Shown: positions 55,729 through 64,000 of the stretch, in pieces
Layout: each line of letters begins with the position of its first letter
How positions within the stretch are numbered: the stretch's first letter is position 1
Assembly (NCBI RefSeq): GCF_000737845.1
Contig: NZ_ATLK01000001.1
Coordinates: 1,116,001-1,180,000, forward strand
DNA: 64,000 bases
Direction of reading: 5' to 3'
DNA from: Bifidobacterium bombi DSM 19703
Lineage (GTDB): Bacteria; Actinomycetota; Actinomycetes; Actinomycetales; Bifidobacteriaceae
The notes under the pieces: model-generated
The model's database searches: none
The model's input: only the letters and a program-made list of their open reading frames with translations
Told to the model about the DNA's origin: nothing
Translations under genes and position numbers: made by a program

Positions 55729-58700
55729 ATGTCATTTTTACATCGTTGTATATCGAATTCTAGAAAAGGTGAATCAGTCAACCCTCCATGCATATCGCGT
55801 AGCCTCAACAAGGCCATGGCCGCACTAGCCGCCATGTGCGCCCTTGGCGTCATGACGGCTGGGGTACCTGCGAGCGCAAACCCCGCTTCAGTCCGTACCA
55901 TAGGCATCACCGCGCAAGATCTGCCGAATGCAATCGTGGATTACGACTTCACCGACGTTGAGAACGGATCCACTAGCGTCAACAACAAAGCAAGAGGATC
56001 CACACTTGGCGAAGCGAAGATTCAAAACATCGCGAATGAGAGCACGAAGGGCACCTTCAAGAACGGAGCCCTGCAGATGGATGGCAACGTCTACGTCAAA
56101 CTGCCTGACGACATCCTTAAAAACAAGGCATCCGTCACAGTTTCAACCCAAGTGAAGAACGACACCTTCAACAACGGGGGCCCTTGGACCTACCTGTGGG
56201 CATTAGGCAGTACGGGACAAACAGGCACCGGCTCATGGGCAGCCTCCACCCATACCTCGCTTTACACATCCATCACCTCCAAGGGCAATGGGGAAGGTGA
56301 GACTTTCTTCCCGGCCAGCGAGAACCTATCATTCGACGACTTCCAGACCCTCACCGCCACTGTGGATGGAACGACCAACCTGGTGAAGCTTTACCTCAAC
56401 GGGCGGCAAGTGGGCCAGTCGAAGGCCACCACCAATCCTTCGAAATTCAAGAACCAGACGAACGATGTCATCGGCAACTCCCGCTACCCGGGAGTGGGGG
56501 ACGCGCTCTTCCACGGCGCCATCAAAAACTTCGCCGTATACGATGGAGCACTCAGCCAGGAGCAGATCGCACAGACACTGCCCAAAGATCAGGTGAGCGA
56601 TCTTCTCCTGCACCAGGCAGCCGACATACAAGTACCGACCGGTGCATGTAAGGACTTCACGTTGCCCTCCACTACCGACAATGCTTCAGTCAGCTGGCAA
56701 TCCAGCAATGCGGCTGCGATCAGTCTCAATGCCAACCAAGCACACGTGACGTTGCCAATGAGCGACACCGACGTGACCTTGACTGCCACGCTGAGCCCAA
56801 ATGCAGGGATCCCCGTACCTGAAACTCCGGTGACCAAGACCTTCACCGTCCGCGTCCCCAAAGCCGTATCCACCGACACACTGCGCAAGCTCATCGCCGA
56901 CGCGGTGAAAATTGAGAGCCCCGATAACATCCGGGGCAACATCCTGCTGCCGGCCACGCTTTCACTCAGCCAATATGGAGTGAGCGCCAAAGTGGTTTGG
57001 ACTTCCTCGGATACCAAGACGCTCAAGATTCTTCCCTTAAGCAAAGGCGCCACAAACTACGAGACAGAAGTAAACCGCCCGACCGGGAAGAAAGCTCAGG
57101 CCGTGGAGCTGACGGCCACGGTCACCGACGATGGCCACAGCGATGCAACAGTGGCGCACGATTCCCTCGTAAATCCGGTGACGCGCGTCATCCCATCCAC
57201 CGTACAACCACTCAGTGCGGGCAACGACACCACGCACTCCCGCATCAGCTCGCACGACCCATCGATCGTGAAGACGAACGGCAAATATTACATCTTCGGC
57301 TCGCACCGCGCTTTCGCGCGCAGCACCGACCTGCAGCACTGGGAGTATTTCCACAACAACCTCACCGACGACTACGAAAACGTGCTTCATGACATCTGGC
57401 AATCCTGGCCCAAGCAGGAGAGCAACCCTGACGTGGCCGGCAACATGTGGGCTCCCGAGGTGATCTGGAACAAGACCATGAACAAGTGGTGCATGTACCT
57501 GTCCATCAATGGTGGAGGTGCGCATCAGAAGACCCTCATGGCACTGCTCACGGCAGATGACATCGAGGGAGACTGGACGGTGGTAGGTCCGGTCATCTAC
57601 TCCGGATTCGAACCAAGCAACGTCGGCCAGACCGATGTGCCGAGGGTACTCGGCTCGAACGCCGATATCTCTCGCTACCAGAGTCTGTGGAACACCGGCA
57701 TCAACGCCATAGACGCCAGCGTGAAGTACGACGAGCACGGCGACCTGTGGATGGCCTTGGGAAGCTGGTTCGGCGGCATCTGGATGATCAAGCTCGACCC
57801 GGCTACCGGCCTGCGCGACTACAACACCACCTACGAAACCACACCGAACGTCTCCGATGCCTACTACGGCCATAAGCTGGCAGGGGGCTTCGGCAATTCC
57901 GGTGAAGGGGTGGCGCTGACTCACGCCGGCGACTACTGGTACATGACGCTCTCCTACGGCGGGCTCACCCAAGGCGGCGGCTACCAGATGCGCGAGTTCC
58001 GCTCCAGGAACATCTACGGACCCTACACCGACCAGAACGGCAACTCGGCGGTCTACACACAGCACGTGACCAGCGACCTGGCCTTCAACCGCGGCCTGCG
58101 CATCGACAGTTCCTACGTCCTGCCGGGCAGCGAGAATGCCAAGACCGCGCAGGGAGGCAATGCCTTCCTCACCGACGACGACGGATCAATCTACAATATC
58201 TACCACACACGCTTCGTGAAAGCCGGCGGCGCCGGGGTAAACCTTGAGGAGCATCAGGTCCGCGTAACCCCGATGGTTCTTTCTCCCGACGGTTGGCTGG
58301 TCATGGCGCCGTTCGAGAAATCAGGTTCCCTGGCCTCACAGCCTTACACCACCGCTCAGGTGGCGGGCAAATACAGCCTGGTGGTGCACAACCCAATCAA
58401 GTTCTACGCCGGAGGCGACGAAAACAGCGACGGCATCTACCATGCCATCACCGTCCAGCTCAATACCGACGGCTCGTTGGGCGCAGACGCAACGGGCACC
58501 TGGACACTGGACGGTGGGGCGCAAAGCCTCACCCGCGCGGCTTCCGGGACGGCAGTGACACTCAACGTCACATCAGCGGCGGGCACGTCGTTGCTGCACG
58601 GCGTTTACCGAGCCACACTCGGCGAGCAGACCGATGAAAGCGGCAAGCCAACCTTGTTCATGACCGGCGACGGCGGCGACGTATTCACCGATGACGGGCC

Positions 58701-59004
58701 GGACGCCACCTCACACGGAGGCAGCGCGGCTTTCTGGGCGGTGCAGGAGTTGGAAAATCCAATCACTCCACCAACGCCAAATCAGGATCAGAAACCGAAT
58801 CCGAATCAGAATCAGAAACCGAATCCGAATCCGAAACCTAATCCAAACCAGGAACAGACACAGAAGCTCGAAGCTGACAAAGGGTTGTCGCACACCGGCA
58901 CGACAGTAGTTGCAGTCATCGGCGTTGCGGCATTGCTTGCGGCCTTCGCCTCTGCGATGAGCATGGCCGTTACAAAAGAGCGGCATAGCACCACACAACG
59001 CTAG
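55729..59004 (+). CDS. Wall-anchored multidomain GH43 endo-1,5-alpha-L-arabinanase
   Basis: The 1091-residue protein has a long signal peptide (about 1-50, ending PASANPAS), a LamG/concanavalin-like sugar-binding domain (about 65-280), two Ig-like segments (about 290-500), the GH43 propeller (about 505-830; SSHDPSIVKTNGKYYIFG, NAIDASVKYDEH, NSGEGVALTHAG), the arabinanase C-terminal beta-domain, an Asn/Pro/Lys/Gln repeat spacer (about 1010-1045), and a sortase signal LSHTG (1053-1057) with helix and basic tail, a variant of LPxTG. It attacks arabinan at the cell surface. The ATG at 55729 has AGGAG 6 nt before it. Codons 4-9 hold an operator copy. Confidence 0.92.
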   Translation: MSFLHRCISNSRKGESVNPPCISRSLNKAMAALAAMCALGVMTAGVPASANPASVRTIGITAQDLPNAIVDYDFTDVENGSTSVNNKARGSTLGEAKIQNIANESTKGTFKNGALQMDGNVYVKLPDDILKNKASVTVSTQVKNDTFNNGGPWTYLWALGSTGQTGTGSWAASTHTSLYTSITSKGNGEGETFFPASENLSFDDFQTLTATVDGTTNLVKLYLNGRQVGQSKATTNPSKFKNQTNDVIGNSRYPGVGDALFHGAIKNFAVYDGALSQEQIAQTLPKDQVSDLLLHQAADIQVPTGACKDFTLPSTTDNASVSWQSSNAAAISLNANQAHVTLPMSDTDVTLTATLSPNAGIPVPETPVTKTFTVRVPKAVSTDTLRKLIADAVKIESPDNIRGNILLPATLSLSQYGVSAKVVWTSSDTKTLKILPLSKGATNYETEVNRPTGKKAQAVELTATVTDDGHSDATVAHDSLVNPVTRVIPSTVQPLSAGNDTTHSRISSHDPSIVKTNGKYYIFGSHRAFARSTDLQHWEYFHNNLTDDYENVLHDIWQSWPKQESNPDVAGNMWAPEVIWNKTMNKWCMYLSINGGGAHQKTLMALLTADDIEGDWTVVGPVIYSGFEPSNVGQTDVPRVLGSNADISRYQSLWNTGINAIDASVKYDEHGDLWMALGSWFGGIWMIKLDPATGLRDYNTTYETTPNVSDAYYGHKLAGGFGNSGEGVALTHAGDYWYMTLSYGGLTQGGGYQMREFRSRNIYGPYTDQNGNSAVYTQHVTSDLAFNRGLRIDSSYVLPGSENAKTAQGGNAFLTDDDGSIYNIYHTRFVKAGGAGVNLEEHQVRVTPMVLSPDGWLVMAPFEKSGSLASQPYTTAQVAGKYSLVVHNPIKFYAGGDENSDGIYHAITVQLNTDGSLGADATGTWTLDGGAQSLTRAASGTAVTLNVTSAAGTSLLHGVYRATLGEQTDESGKPTLFMTGDGGDVFTDDGPDATSHGGSAAFWAVQELENPITPPTPNQDQKPNPNQNQKPNPNPKPNPNQEQTQKLEADKGLSHTGTTVVAVIGVAALLAAFASAMSMAVTKERHSTTQR
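55738..55754. promoter_or_regulatory. Operator copy inside the wall-anchored arabinanase gene
   Basis: TTACATCGTTGTATATC, starting 9 nt after the A of the ATG. Exact 17-bp match to 55439-55455. Confidence 0.65.
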
Positions 59005-59023
59005 CGGTTGATACACAAAGATT

Positions 59024-59053
59024 GCGGGTGCCAGCCACAAAACCGGTACCCGC
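59024..59053. terminator. Hairpin between convergent arabinanase and LacI genes
   Basis: GCGGGTGCC and GGTACCCGC pair at 8 of 9 positions around a 12-nt loop, 20 nt past the arabinanase stop. It may serve both directions. Confidence 0.6.
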
Positions 59054-59143
59054 ACCTTATGCTGAAGTCTCAGCACTATCCGATAGTACGAAACACTGCA
59101 GGACTCATCAGGGCACAAAACACGAGACCGTTCATCCTACTTT

Positions 59144-60232
59144 TTATTCCAAAGGCTTGGTGGAACCGCGCACCACGAGCGCAGATGAGACCTTACGGAA
59201 CACATGCCTGCCGGGCCCAACGCCCAGTACGTCGGTCTTACCGTCGATACGGTCGCGCAGCACACGCACCGAAAGACGAGCAACAGCCTCAAGTCCAGGA
59301 GCGATGCTGCTCAGCGGGGGCGAAAGGTACTGCGAATCATCGGAGTTGTCGAAACCGATAACAGAGATATCGTCCGGCACCTTGAGCCCACGCATCTGGA
59401 TGGCGTGCATGGCGCCAGAGGCGAGCATGTCGTTGAGCGCGACCACGCCGTCCGGCCGCGCGTCCCCGTCGAGCAACTCGTTCATTGCGTTCACGCCGTC
59501 GACGCGGTGCCACATGCCTGCGGGAGCCACCAATCGCTCATCGAATTCAATCCCATTCTCCTCCAAGGCCTCACGGTAGCCTTGGAAGCGCAAACCTGCC
59601 GAACCGACCTTCTCACCAGGGTGCACGCCCAGCACGGCGACGCGCCTACAACCGCTCTGGATGAGGTAGGATGTAGCACGTTTGGCACCTTCCACATTCT
59701 CAGTGGCCACATGGTCGACCGTATTGGTGAAGATGCGTTCACCGATGAGCACCAGCGGGTAGTCCACCTTCAGTTGGTCCACATCTTCCTGCCCCAGCTC
59801 CAACGGACTGAAGATCACCCCGTCGAACAGGTTCTGCCGGCTGCCATGCAAGGCATCGATTTCACCTTCTCTGGAGTACAACGTAGGCTCCACTATCACG
59901 TGAAGCCCCAGTTTCTTTGCTTCACCGATAACCAACGACGAAAGTTGGGCGAAGTAGGGCAACTGCAGATCGGGGATAACAAGCGAAATCACACCGGTCT
60001 GGCCCAATCGTAAGTTACGTGCCGACACGTTGACCACATAGCCCAGCTTTTCGATGGCCGTATTGACCTTACGCCGAGTGGCCTCGGAAACATGCTCATA
60101 ATCATTAACGACGTTCGATACCGTTTTGACAGATACGCCAGCCGCTTGAGCCACTTCACGCATGGTTACGGATTTGGTCGCTCCATCCAGCGATTTCGCA
60201 AGGCCACCGCCGTTGCTGCTCTTTGTTTTCAT
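59144..60232 (-). CDS. LacI-family repressor, probable arabinan regulator
   Basis: The 362-residue protein has a LacI helix-turn-helix (about 22-70: TMREVAQAAGVSVKTVSNVV, hinge VNVSARNLRLG) and a periplasmic-binding-protein-like effector domain (VISLVIPDLQLPYF, VALNDMLASGAMHA, SVIGFDNSD, and SPPLSSI). I start it at ATG 60232 with GGGGCG upstream. It faces the wall-anchored arabinanase and has its own TTACATCATTGTAA site 60 nt before the start, so it likely represses itself and the genes with the same element; the inducer is probably an arabino-oligosaccharide. Confidence 0.88.
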   Translation of the reverse strand: MKTKSSNGGGLAKSLDGATKSVTMREVAQAAGVSVKTVSNVVNDYEHVSEATRRKVNTAIEKLGYVVNVSARNLRLGQTGVISLVIPDLQLPYFAQLSSLVIGEAKKLGLHVIVEPTLYSREGEIDALHGSRQNLFDGVIFSPLELGQEDVDQLKVDYPLVLIGERIFTNTVDHVATENVEGAKRATSYLIQSGCRRVAVLGVHPGEKVGSAGLRFQGYREALEENGIEFDERLVAPAGMWHRVDGVNAMNELLDGDARPDGVVALNDMLASGAMHAIQMRGLKVPDDISVIGFDNSDDSQYLSPPLSSIAPGLEAVARLSVRVLRDRIDGKTDVLGVGPGRHVFRKVSSALVVRGSTKPLE

Positions 60233-60253
60233 ATTCGCCCCATTCATGCACAA

Positions 60254-60799
60254 TGTATGTAAATGCTTTCTCGAGCTCGACCTTAAATGTTTTACATCAT
60301 TGTAACTTCTACTCTCACCGAAGGCGTTAAGAACGAAATCCCTTTTTCACGCTCACCTGACGGCAGCATACCGCCAGCCTCATGGCGAGCAGACACCCAT
60401 GTGCCATAGCTGCAGTGATTCAAAACTGTATTCTGTATTATGCAAAAACATGAACCGGACTCGCGTTTCCACCGCTAAAGCAAGACATCCGGCTTCCAAC
60501 CGTCGTATGTCGTTGTAAAGCACCGACCTGCAACGCGGATTACCCAGCCAACACAAAAACCGAATTCCAAGATCACACAAACCCGCGCCGAACCCCACAC
60601 ATATATCGGCGAACGGGCACGACTCCGATTCGTCAGCATTGTCACACGCCGTACGACTCTCACCCACCGATTTACCTATTTCCATGATGCCTTTGTTTCC
60701 GGTTCCGTTAGTTCCACGTTTCCACAATGGACCTGATGCACCAGCCTCCCACCATCGAATCATTGGCGGCATCATTAATGTACACCGTGAATCCAAAAC
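60254..60799. other. Gap between GH127 and LacI genes
   Basis: No gene supported. A 138-codon minus-strand frame starts with TTG 4 nt after the GH127 stop but lacks a ribosome site and family resemblance. The LacI promoter and operator lie at the 60254-60310 end. Confidence 0.45.
60292..60305. promoter_or_regulatory. Operator upstream of the lacI gene
   Basis: TTACATCATTGTAA has perfect TTACA / TGTAA arms around TCAT, the cleanest copy of the arabinan-type element in the window. Confidence 0.65.
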
Positions 60800-63079
60800 T
60801 CAATCAGCGTCAAGAAACACACGCATCTCCCCCAAACCCCGGTTGGCCCATGCGAAGTAAGGGATCAGGGTGACTGTCACAGGCTCGCGCCTTACCGGTG
60901 CCCATCGGTAATATAACGGCTGGTGCCGGTTCGAGCGGTAGGGATGTGCATCCGACACCTGACGCCAGGCACGTACACGGAGTTTTACCATTTGGCGGAC
61001 ACACTCATCGACCTGTCCGATCCCGTCCTCTCCGAACCCTTCCGAACCTGCCTTGAAGGCAAAAGCCTCCGCCTGTGCCTGGATGGTCCCATCCGAGGTA
61101 TCGACATGAAGTTCATGCAACCTCGACCCATTGTCACTTTCCTCGGCACAATAGACGATCGGCCCTCTCAAAAATGCGACCTTACCGGCGTCCTCGTTCA
61201 CCCGACCGTCGGCCATGAGGGGAATCACCGGCATGGCAAAGTCAAGCCTCACGACATCGCACTCGTGCCATTCGCCGGTAAGATACAGATATCCATCACG
61301 CACCTCTCGCCTTATCCGTGAGGTCACGGGTCGCCCCGCCGCATCCACAACACCGACCCCGGCAGCCGCTTGGTCCCGACCGCCGGCCCAAGCGGGAAGA
61401 TGGAAGGCAAGAGTGAAGTCATGAGAACCACGATACCCAGGCGAATCCTTCCGAAACCTCGGCTTGTCCACATCATCTGAAGCTATATGCACCTTGGCCT
61501 TGGCCGAACCGGACCAGGGTTGTTCGCTCTGCATCTCAAGGCATATATTCGAGAAGGCATCGGAATCGGCATGGGTCAACGCAAAACGCACTTCCCCACC
61601 AATGTATAGATGAACAAACAAGGTGCTTCCATCATCTCCAAGGGTGTAGGCATAACTCTGCACCGACTGGACGAGTCTGGCGATGTTGGGTGGACAACAG
61701 GCGCAGCCGAACCACTTACGGCGTAAGGGAGATACATGGGCAAAGCGGGAATCATGGTTGAGATATGTCTGAGGCCGTACCTCCAACGGATTCACATAGA
61801 AGAAGCTTTTGCCGTCCAAAGCTATGCCCGCCAACACGGTGTTGTATAGCGCCAGTTCCATGACGTCGGCGTATTCTCCCTTGGGTTCCAGCTGCAACAT
61901 GCGCCGAGCAAGGAACACCAAAGATACGGCCGCACAGGTCTCGCTATAAGCCAAGTCGTTCGGCAAATCATAGTCGTATGAAAAAGACTCACCCACCGCC
62001 GTCGAACCCATACCACCGGTTATGTAAAGTTTATGATCGACGATGCTGCGCCAAAGCGCCCGTACGGCATTCCCCAGTTCGTCATCTTGCGTAAGACGGG
62101 CGATGTCAGCGATGCCGGAATATAGATAACCTGCACGTACCGCGTGACCTACGGCTTCATTCTGCGTGGCCACCGGCCTGTGCGCCTGATAATAGGCATA
62201 AGGCTCAGGCCAATCCTTGTTAGGTTCGTATGGGACGCCGTCAAATGCCGCCCGCTTGCGATCCTCCTGTTCAAAATACAAGGGGGCGCTTCCTCGTTGG
62301 TGTATGAAATACGAGGCCAGCTTCAAATAACGCGGCTCACCGGTTACCTCATAAAGTCGAGCTAAGCCCATTTCAGCGATCTCATGTCCAGGATACCCAT
62401 GAATCCGTCCCGGCTCAGTCCCGAAGACGGACCCCACATAATCAGCGAAGCGTTCGGCTGCACGCAGCAGCTTGTCTTTACCGGTTCCCTCATAATATGC
62501 AACGGCGCCTTCAATAAGGTGCCCCATGCAATACAACTCGTGATGGTCCTTCAGATTAGTGAAGTGCCGGTCCATTCCACCCAGGATGTAGAACGTATCG
62601 AGGTACCCGTTGGGCAGCTGTGCGGCGCAAACCACGTCTATTGCTGTATCCGCAGTAGCTTCCAGCTGCGCATCAGGGTGGTGCGCCAACGAATAACCGA
62701 CAGCCTCGATCCACTTCGAGAAATCGGTGTCTTGAAAAACAAAACCGTAGAACCGATCGGGATCGGGGTTTTTCGGATCATCAGGAAGCACATCGAAGCC
62801 ACGGTCCGTATACCTAGGGGCCTCGAACCGGCCGCCATTACCCTCGACCTCACTGCGCCGCTGGTTCAGTCTTGCGGCTGCTCGGAAGTTGTGCATGCAA
62901 TAGCTCGGATCGGCACCAGGAACCTGGTCGTTGAGGACACGCCACTGATACGGTAGCACGACAGATCTCACCAGCTCCTGCTCCGCAGACCAGAACCGTC
63001 CAGTGACCGATGCCGAACAAATATCAATCGGATGACTTGTGACCGGCCCACGATGTCCACTTACAGCTTCTTTGCCCAT
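60800..63079 (-). CDS. GH127 beta-L-arabinofuranosidase
   Basis: The 759-residue cytoplasmic enzyme removes beta-L-arabinofuranose, as found on plant extensin and other hydroxyproline-linked arabinans. It has the (alpha/alpha)6-barrel and a metal-thiolate site: Glu380 and Cys382 in SETCAAV, with Cys461 and Cys462 in FGCACCPPN, Cys461 being the expected nucleophile. Spacing of these residues matches the characterised bifidobacterial enzyme HypBA1. A beta-domain with an Ala/Gly-rich loop follows. It is about 100 residues longer than the type enzyme, mainly at the N-terminus and in the late beta-domain. A palindrome separates it from a LacI gene on the same strand. Confidence 0.93.
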   Translation of the reverse strand: MGKEAVSGHRGPVTSHPIDICSASVTGRFWSAEQELVRSVVLPYQWRVLNDQVPGADPSYCMHNFRAAARLNQRRSEVEGNGGRFEAPRYTDRGFDVLPDDPKNPDPDRFYGFVFQDTDFSKWIEAVGYSLAHHPDAQLEATADTAIDVVCAAQLPNGYLDTFYILGGMDRHFTNLKDHHELYCMGHLIEGAVAYYEGTGKDKLLRAAERFADYVGSVFGTEPGRIHGYPGHEIAEMGLARLYEVTGEPRYLKLASYFIHQRGSAPLYFEQEDRKRAAFDGVPYEPNKDWPEPYAYYQAHRPVATQNEAVGHAVRAGYLYSGIADIARLTQDDELGNAVRALWRSIVDHKLYITGGMGSTAVGESFSYDYDLPNDLAYSETCAAVSLVFLARRMLQLEPKGEYADVMELALYNTVLAGIALDGKSFFYVNPLEVRPQTYLNHDSRFAHVSPLRRKWFGCACCPPNIARLVQSVQSYAYTLGDDGSTLFVHLYIGGEVRFALTHADSDAFSNICLEMQSEQPWSGSAKAKVHIASDDVDKPRFRKDSPGYRGSHDFTLAFHLPAWAGGRDQAAAGVGVVDAAGRPVTSRIRREVRDGYLYLTGEWHECDVVRLDFAMPVIPLMADGRVNEDAGKVAFLRGPIVYCAEESDNGSRLHELHVDTSDGTIQAQAEAFAFKAGSEGFGEDGIGQVDECVRQMVKLRVRAWRQVSDAHPYRSNRHQPLYYRWAPVRREPVTVTLIPYFAWANRGLGEMRVFLDAD

Positions 63080-63104
63080 GTGAGGAATGCCTCCGGATTC
63101 AGAT

Positions 63105-63118
63105 TTCTAACGTTAGAA
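63105..63118. promoter_or_regulatory. Perfect 14-bp palindrome before GH127
   Basis: TTCTAACGTTAGAA is self-complementary, 26 nt before the GH127 start and 52 nt after the adjacent LacI gene, whose product is its likely ligand. Confidence 0.7.
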
Positions 63119-63169
63119 TAATACAATATCCGAATTACATTCAAATATGAGCCGCATTTGCAACCAGAA

Positions 63170-64000
63170 TCAATTGCGCGACACCGGGCCAAGGGAACGA
63201 CGCTGCATGATTTCGCACGAAATCAGACCGGCTCCGTGCGCCGATTCCTGGAACGAAGTCTGCCCAGTGACGCCAAGCAGACGAAGCACCTCCTGCATGG
63301 CCGCCGCACCCAAGCGATCAAAATCAGGCCGCACCGTCGTCAACGGCGGCATCATGTTGTCCATGCCTGCCATATCATCGAAGCCAACGACGCTCACATC
63401 TTGAGGGACCCGTAACCCGTGCTCACGCAACGTCCGATATACGCCGACGGCCTGTGCGTCGTTGGCGGTGATGACGGCGGTGGGACGATTCTGCCCCGAC
63501 TGCCCCAATCGTTCCAGCTCCCGGTTCATCAGCGAATACGCCTCACCGGCCTCCCAAGATCGCGCCTGTATTATCCGGGTATCGATGGAATGCAATGCAG
63601 AGACCTTTCGCCAGGCGGCCAAGCGCGTCACCGCATCACGCCACTGAACCGGCCCTGCAAGGTACCACACCGATCGGTGTCCGAATTTGGCGACCAACTC
63701 GGCCACTCGCTCCATGGCACCCCATTGGTCGAGGCCAACGATGGCCGTACGCTGGCGATCCTCATCGCTCATCATCCTTCCGGCCTGCCCCATGCCCAAT
63801 TGCCCGTGCGTGGAGGTGACCAACACGCGAGGCTCGCTCAACCTCGCCTTGCAAGCCGCGGAAAACATGACATCGGTAGGTGCCAGCATCACGAAAGCAT
63901 CTACGTTCTGGTCTTCGAAGGTGCGGCACAATTCCTCGAACTCACCCTGTGTACAAAGGGCCTCATGGATGAGCGACACGGTCACGAAAAGACCATGTCT
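63170..64000 (-). CDS. LacI-family regulator, N-terminus beyond window
   Basis: Effector-binding half of a LacI-type repressor, open to the right edge, so the helix-turn-helix is not seen. Marks are DAFVMLAPTDVMF, SVWYLAGPVQWRDA (sugar-site Asp), TAVITANDAQAVGVYRTL, VSVVGFDDMAGMD, and PPLTTVRPDFDRLG. It is transcribed toward GH127 with a palindromic operator between, so a local regulator of GH127 is likely. The effector may be a beta-arabinofuranoside breakdown product. Confidence 0.87.
   Translation of the reverse strand, partial: RHGLFVTVSLIHEALCTQGEFEELCRTFEDQNVDAFVMLAPTDVMFSAACKARLSEPRVLVTSTHGQLGMGQAGRMMSDEDRQRTAIVGLDQWGAMERVAELVAKFGHRSVWYLAGPVQWRDAVTRLAAWRKVSALHSIDTRIIQARSWEAGEAYSLMNRELERLGQSGQNRPTAVITANDAQAVGVYRTLREHGLRVPQDVSVVGFDDMAGMDNMMPPLTTVRPDFDRLGAAAMQEVLRLLGVTGQTSFQESAHGAGLISCEIMQRRSLGPVSRN

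Noticed and set aside
60380..60796. 138-codon minus-strand frame right after GH127
   Set aside because: TTG start without Shine-Dalgarno, unusual Cys/Trp-rich composition, no recognised motif.

Overview
The window reads as a chromosomal segment of a Bifidobacterium-like actinobacterium. Supporting signs are a WhiB-family regulator, a three-gene sortase pilus locus, many LacI-type regulators, ABC sugar importers encoded without their own ATPase, and a dense set of glycosidases for plant arabinan and galactoside sugars. An intact haem catalase is unusual for most bifidobacteria and suggests an insect-associated or other oxygen-exposed lineage; that species-level remark is inference only.

Layout. 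1-6.3 kb: the 3' part of a large helicase-nuclease protein cut by the window edge, then about 1.8 kb of decayed sequence with a tRNA-like tail, and a small RNase H-like gene that lacks the first catalytic Asp. 6.3-15 kb: a zinc-ribbon membrane protein with two repeated external modules, a short repeat array, and a pilus locus on the minus strand (large LPFTG protein, LPLTG pilin, class C sortase). 15-20.2 kb: catalase flanked by gene relics (LacI plus PfkB-kinase fragments upstream, a carboxymuconolactone decarboxylase-like fragment downstream), a DivIVA-motif protein with a possibly broken N-terminus, and a pseudo-tRNA. 20.2-33.4 kb: mostly ordinary genes (UPF0344-like membrane protein, WhiB-like factor, pyrophosphatase, MntP, OmpR-type regulator, endonuclease III, an oligopeptide-type binding protein, ValS) plus a three-gene fructoselysine operon (deglycase, kinase, GntR regulator) with a perfect palindrome in its promoter.

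33.7-64 kb is a carbohydrate island, nearly all on the minus strand: GH51 arabinofuranosidase, aldo/keto reductase, GH2 beta-galactosidase with a broken GPH-type sugar transporter, a GH43 enzyme, L-arabinose isomerase and ribulokinase, a GH27 enzyme, a CUT1 ABC importer, an exo-type GH43, two divergent GH43 endo-arabinanases (one membrane-anchored, one wall-anchored), a LacI regulator, a GH127 beta-L-arabinofuranosidase, and a second LacI regulator cut by the right edge. The model is: surface endo-arabinanases cut arabinan, the ABC importer takes up the oligosaccharides, GH51/GH43/GH127 release L-arabinose inside the cell, and AraA/AraB feed it to the pentose phosphate pathway. No araD is present in the window.

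Regulation. At least three operator classes can be read from the DNA: a TTACATCGTTGTAA-like element before the arabinan genes and before one lacI gene; TTCTAACGTTAGAA before GH127; and TGTGAGCGCTAACA before araB. The most striking observation is an identical 17-bp copy of the first element just inside the coding starts of both divergent endo-arabinanase genes. No wholly new multi-gene system could be demonstrated. The best unexplained candidates are the helicase-nuclease, the RNase H-like protein, the duplicated-module zinc-ribbon protein and these intragenic operators.
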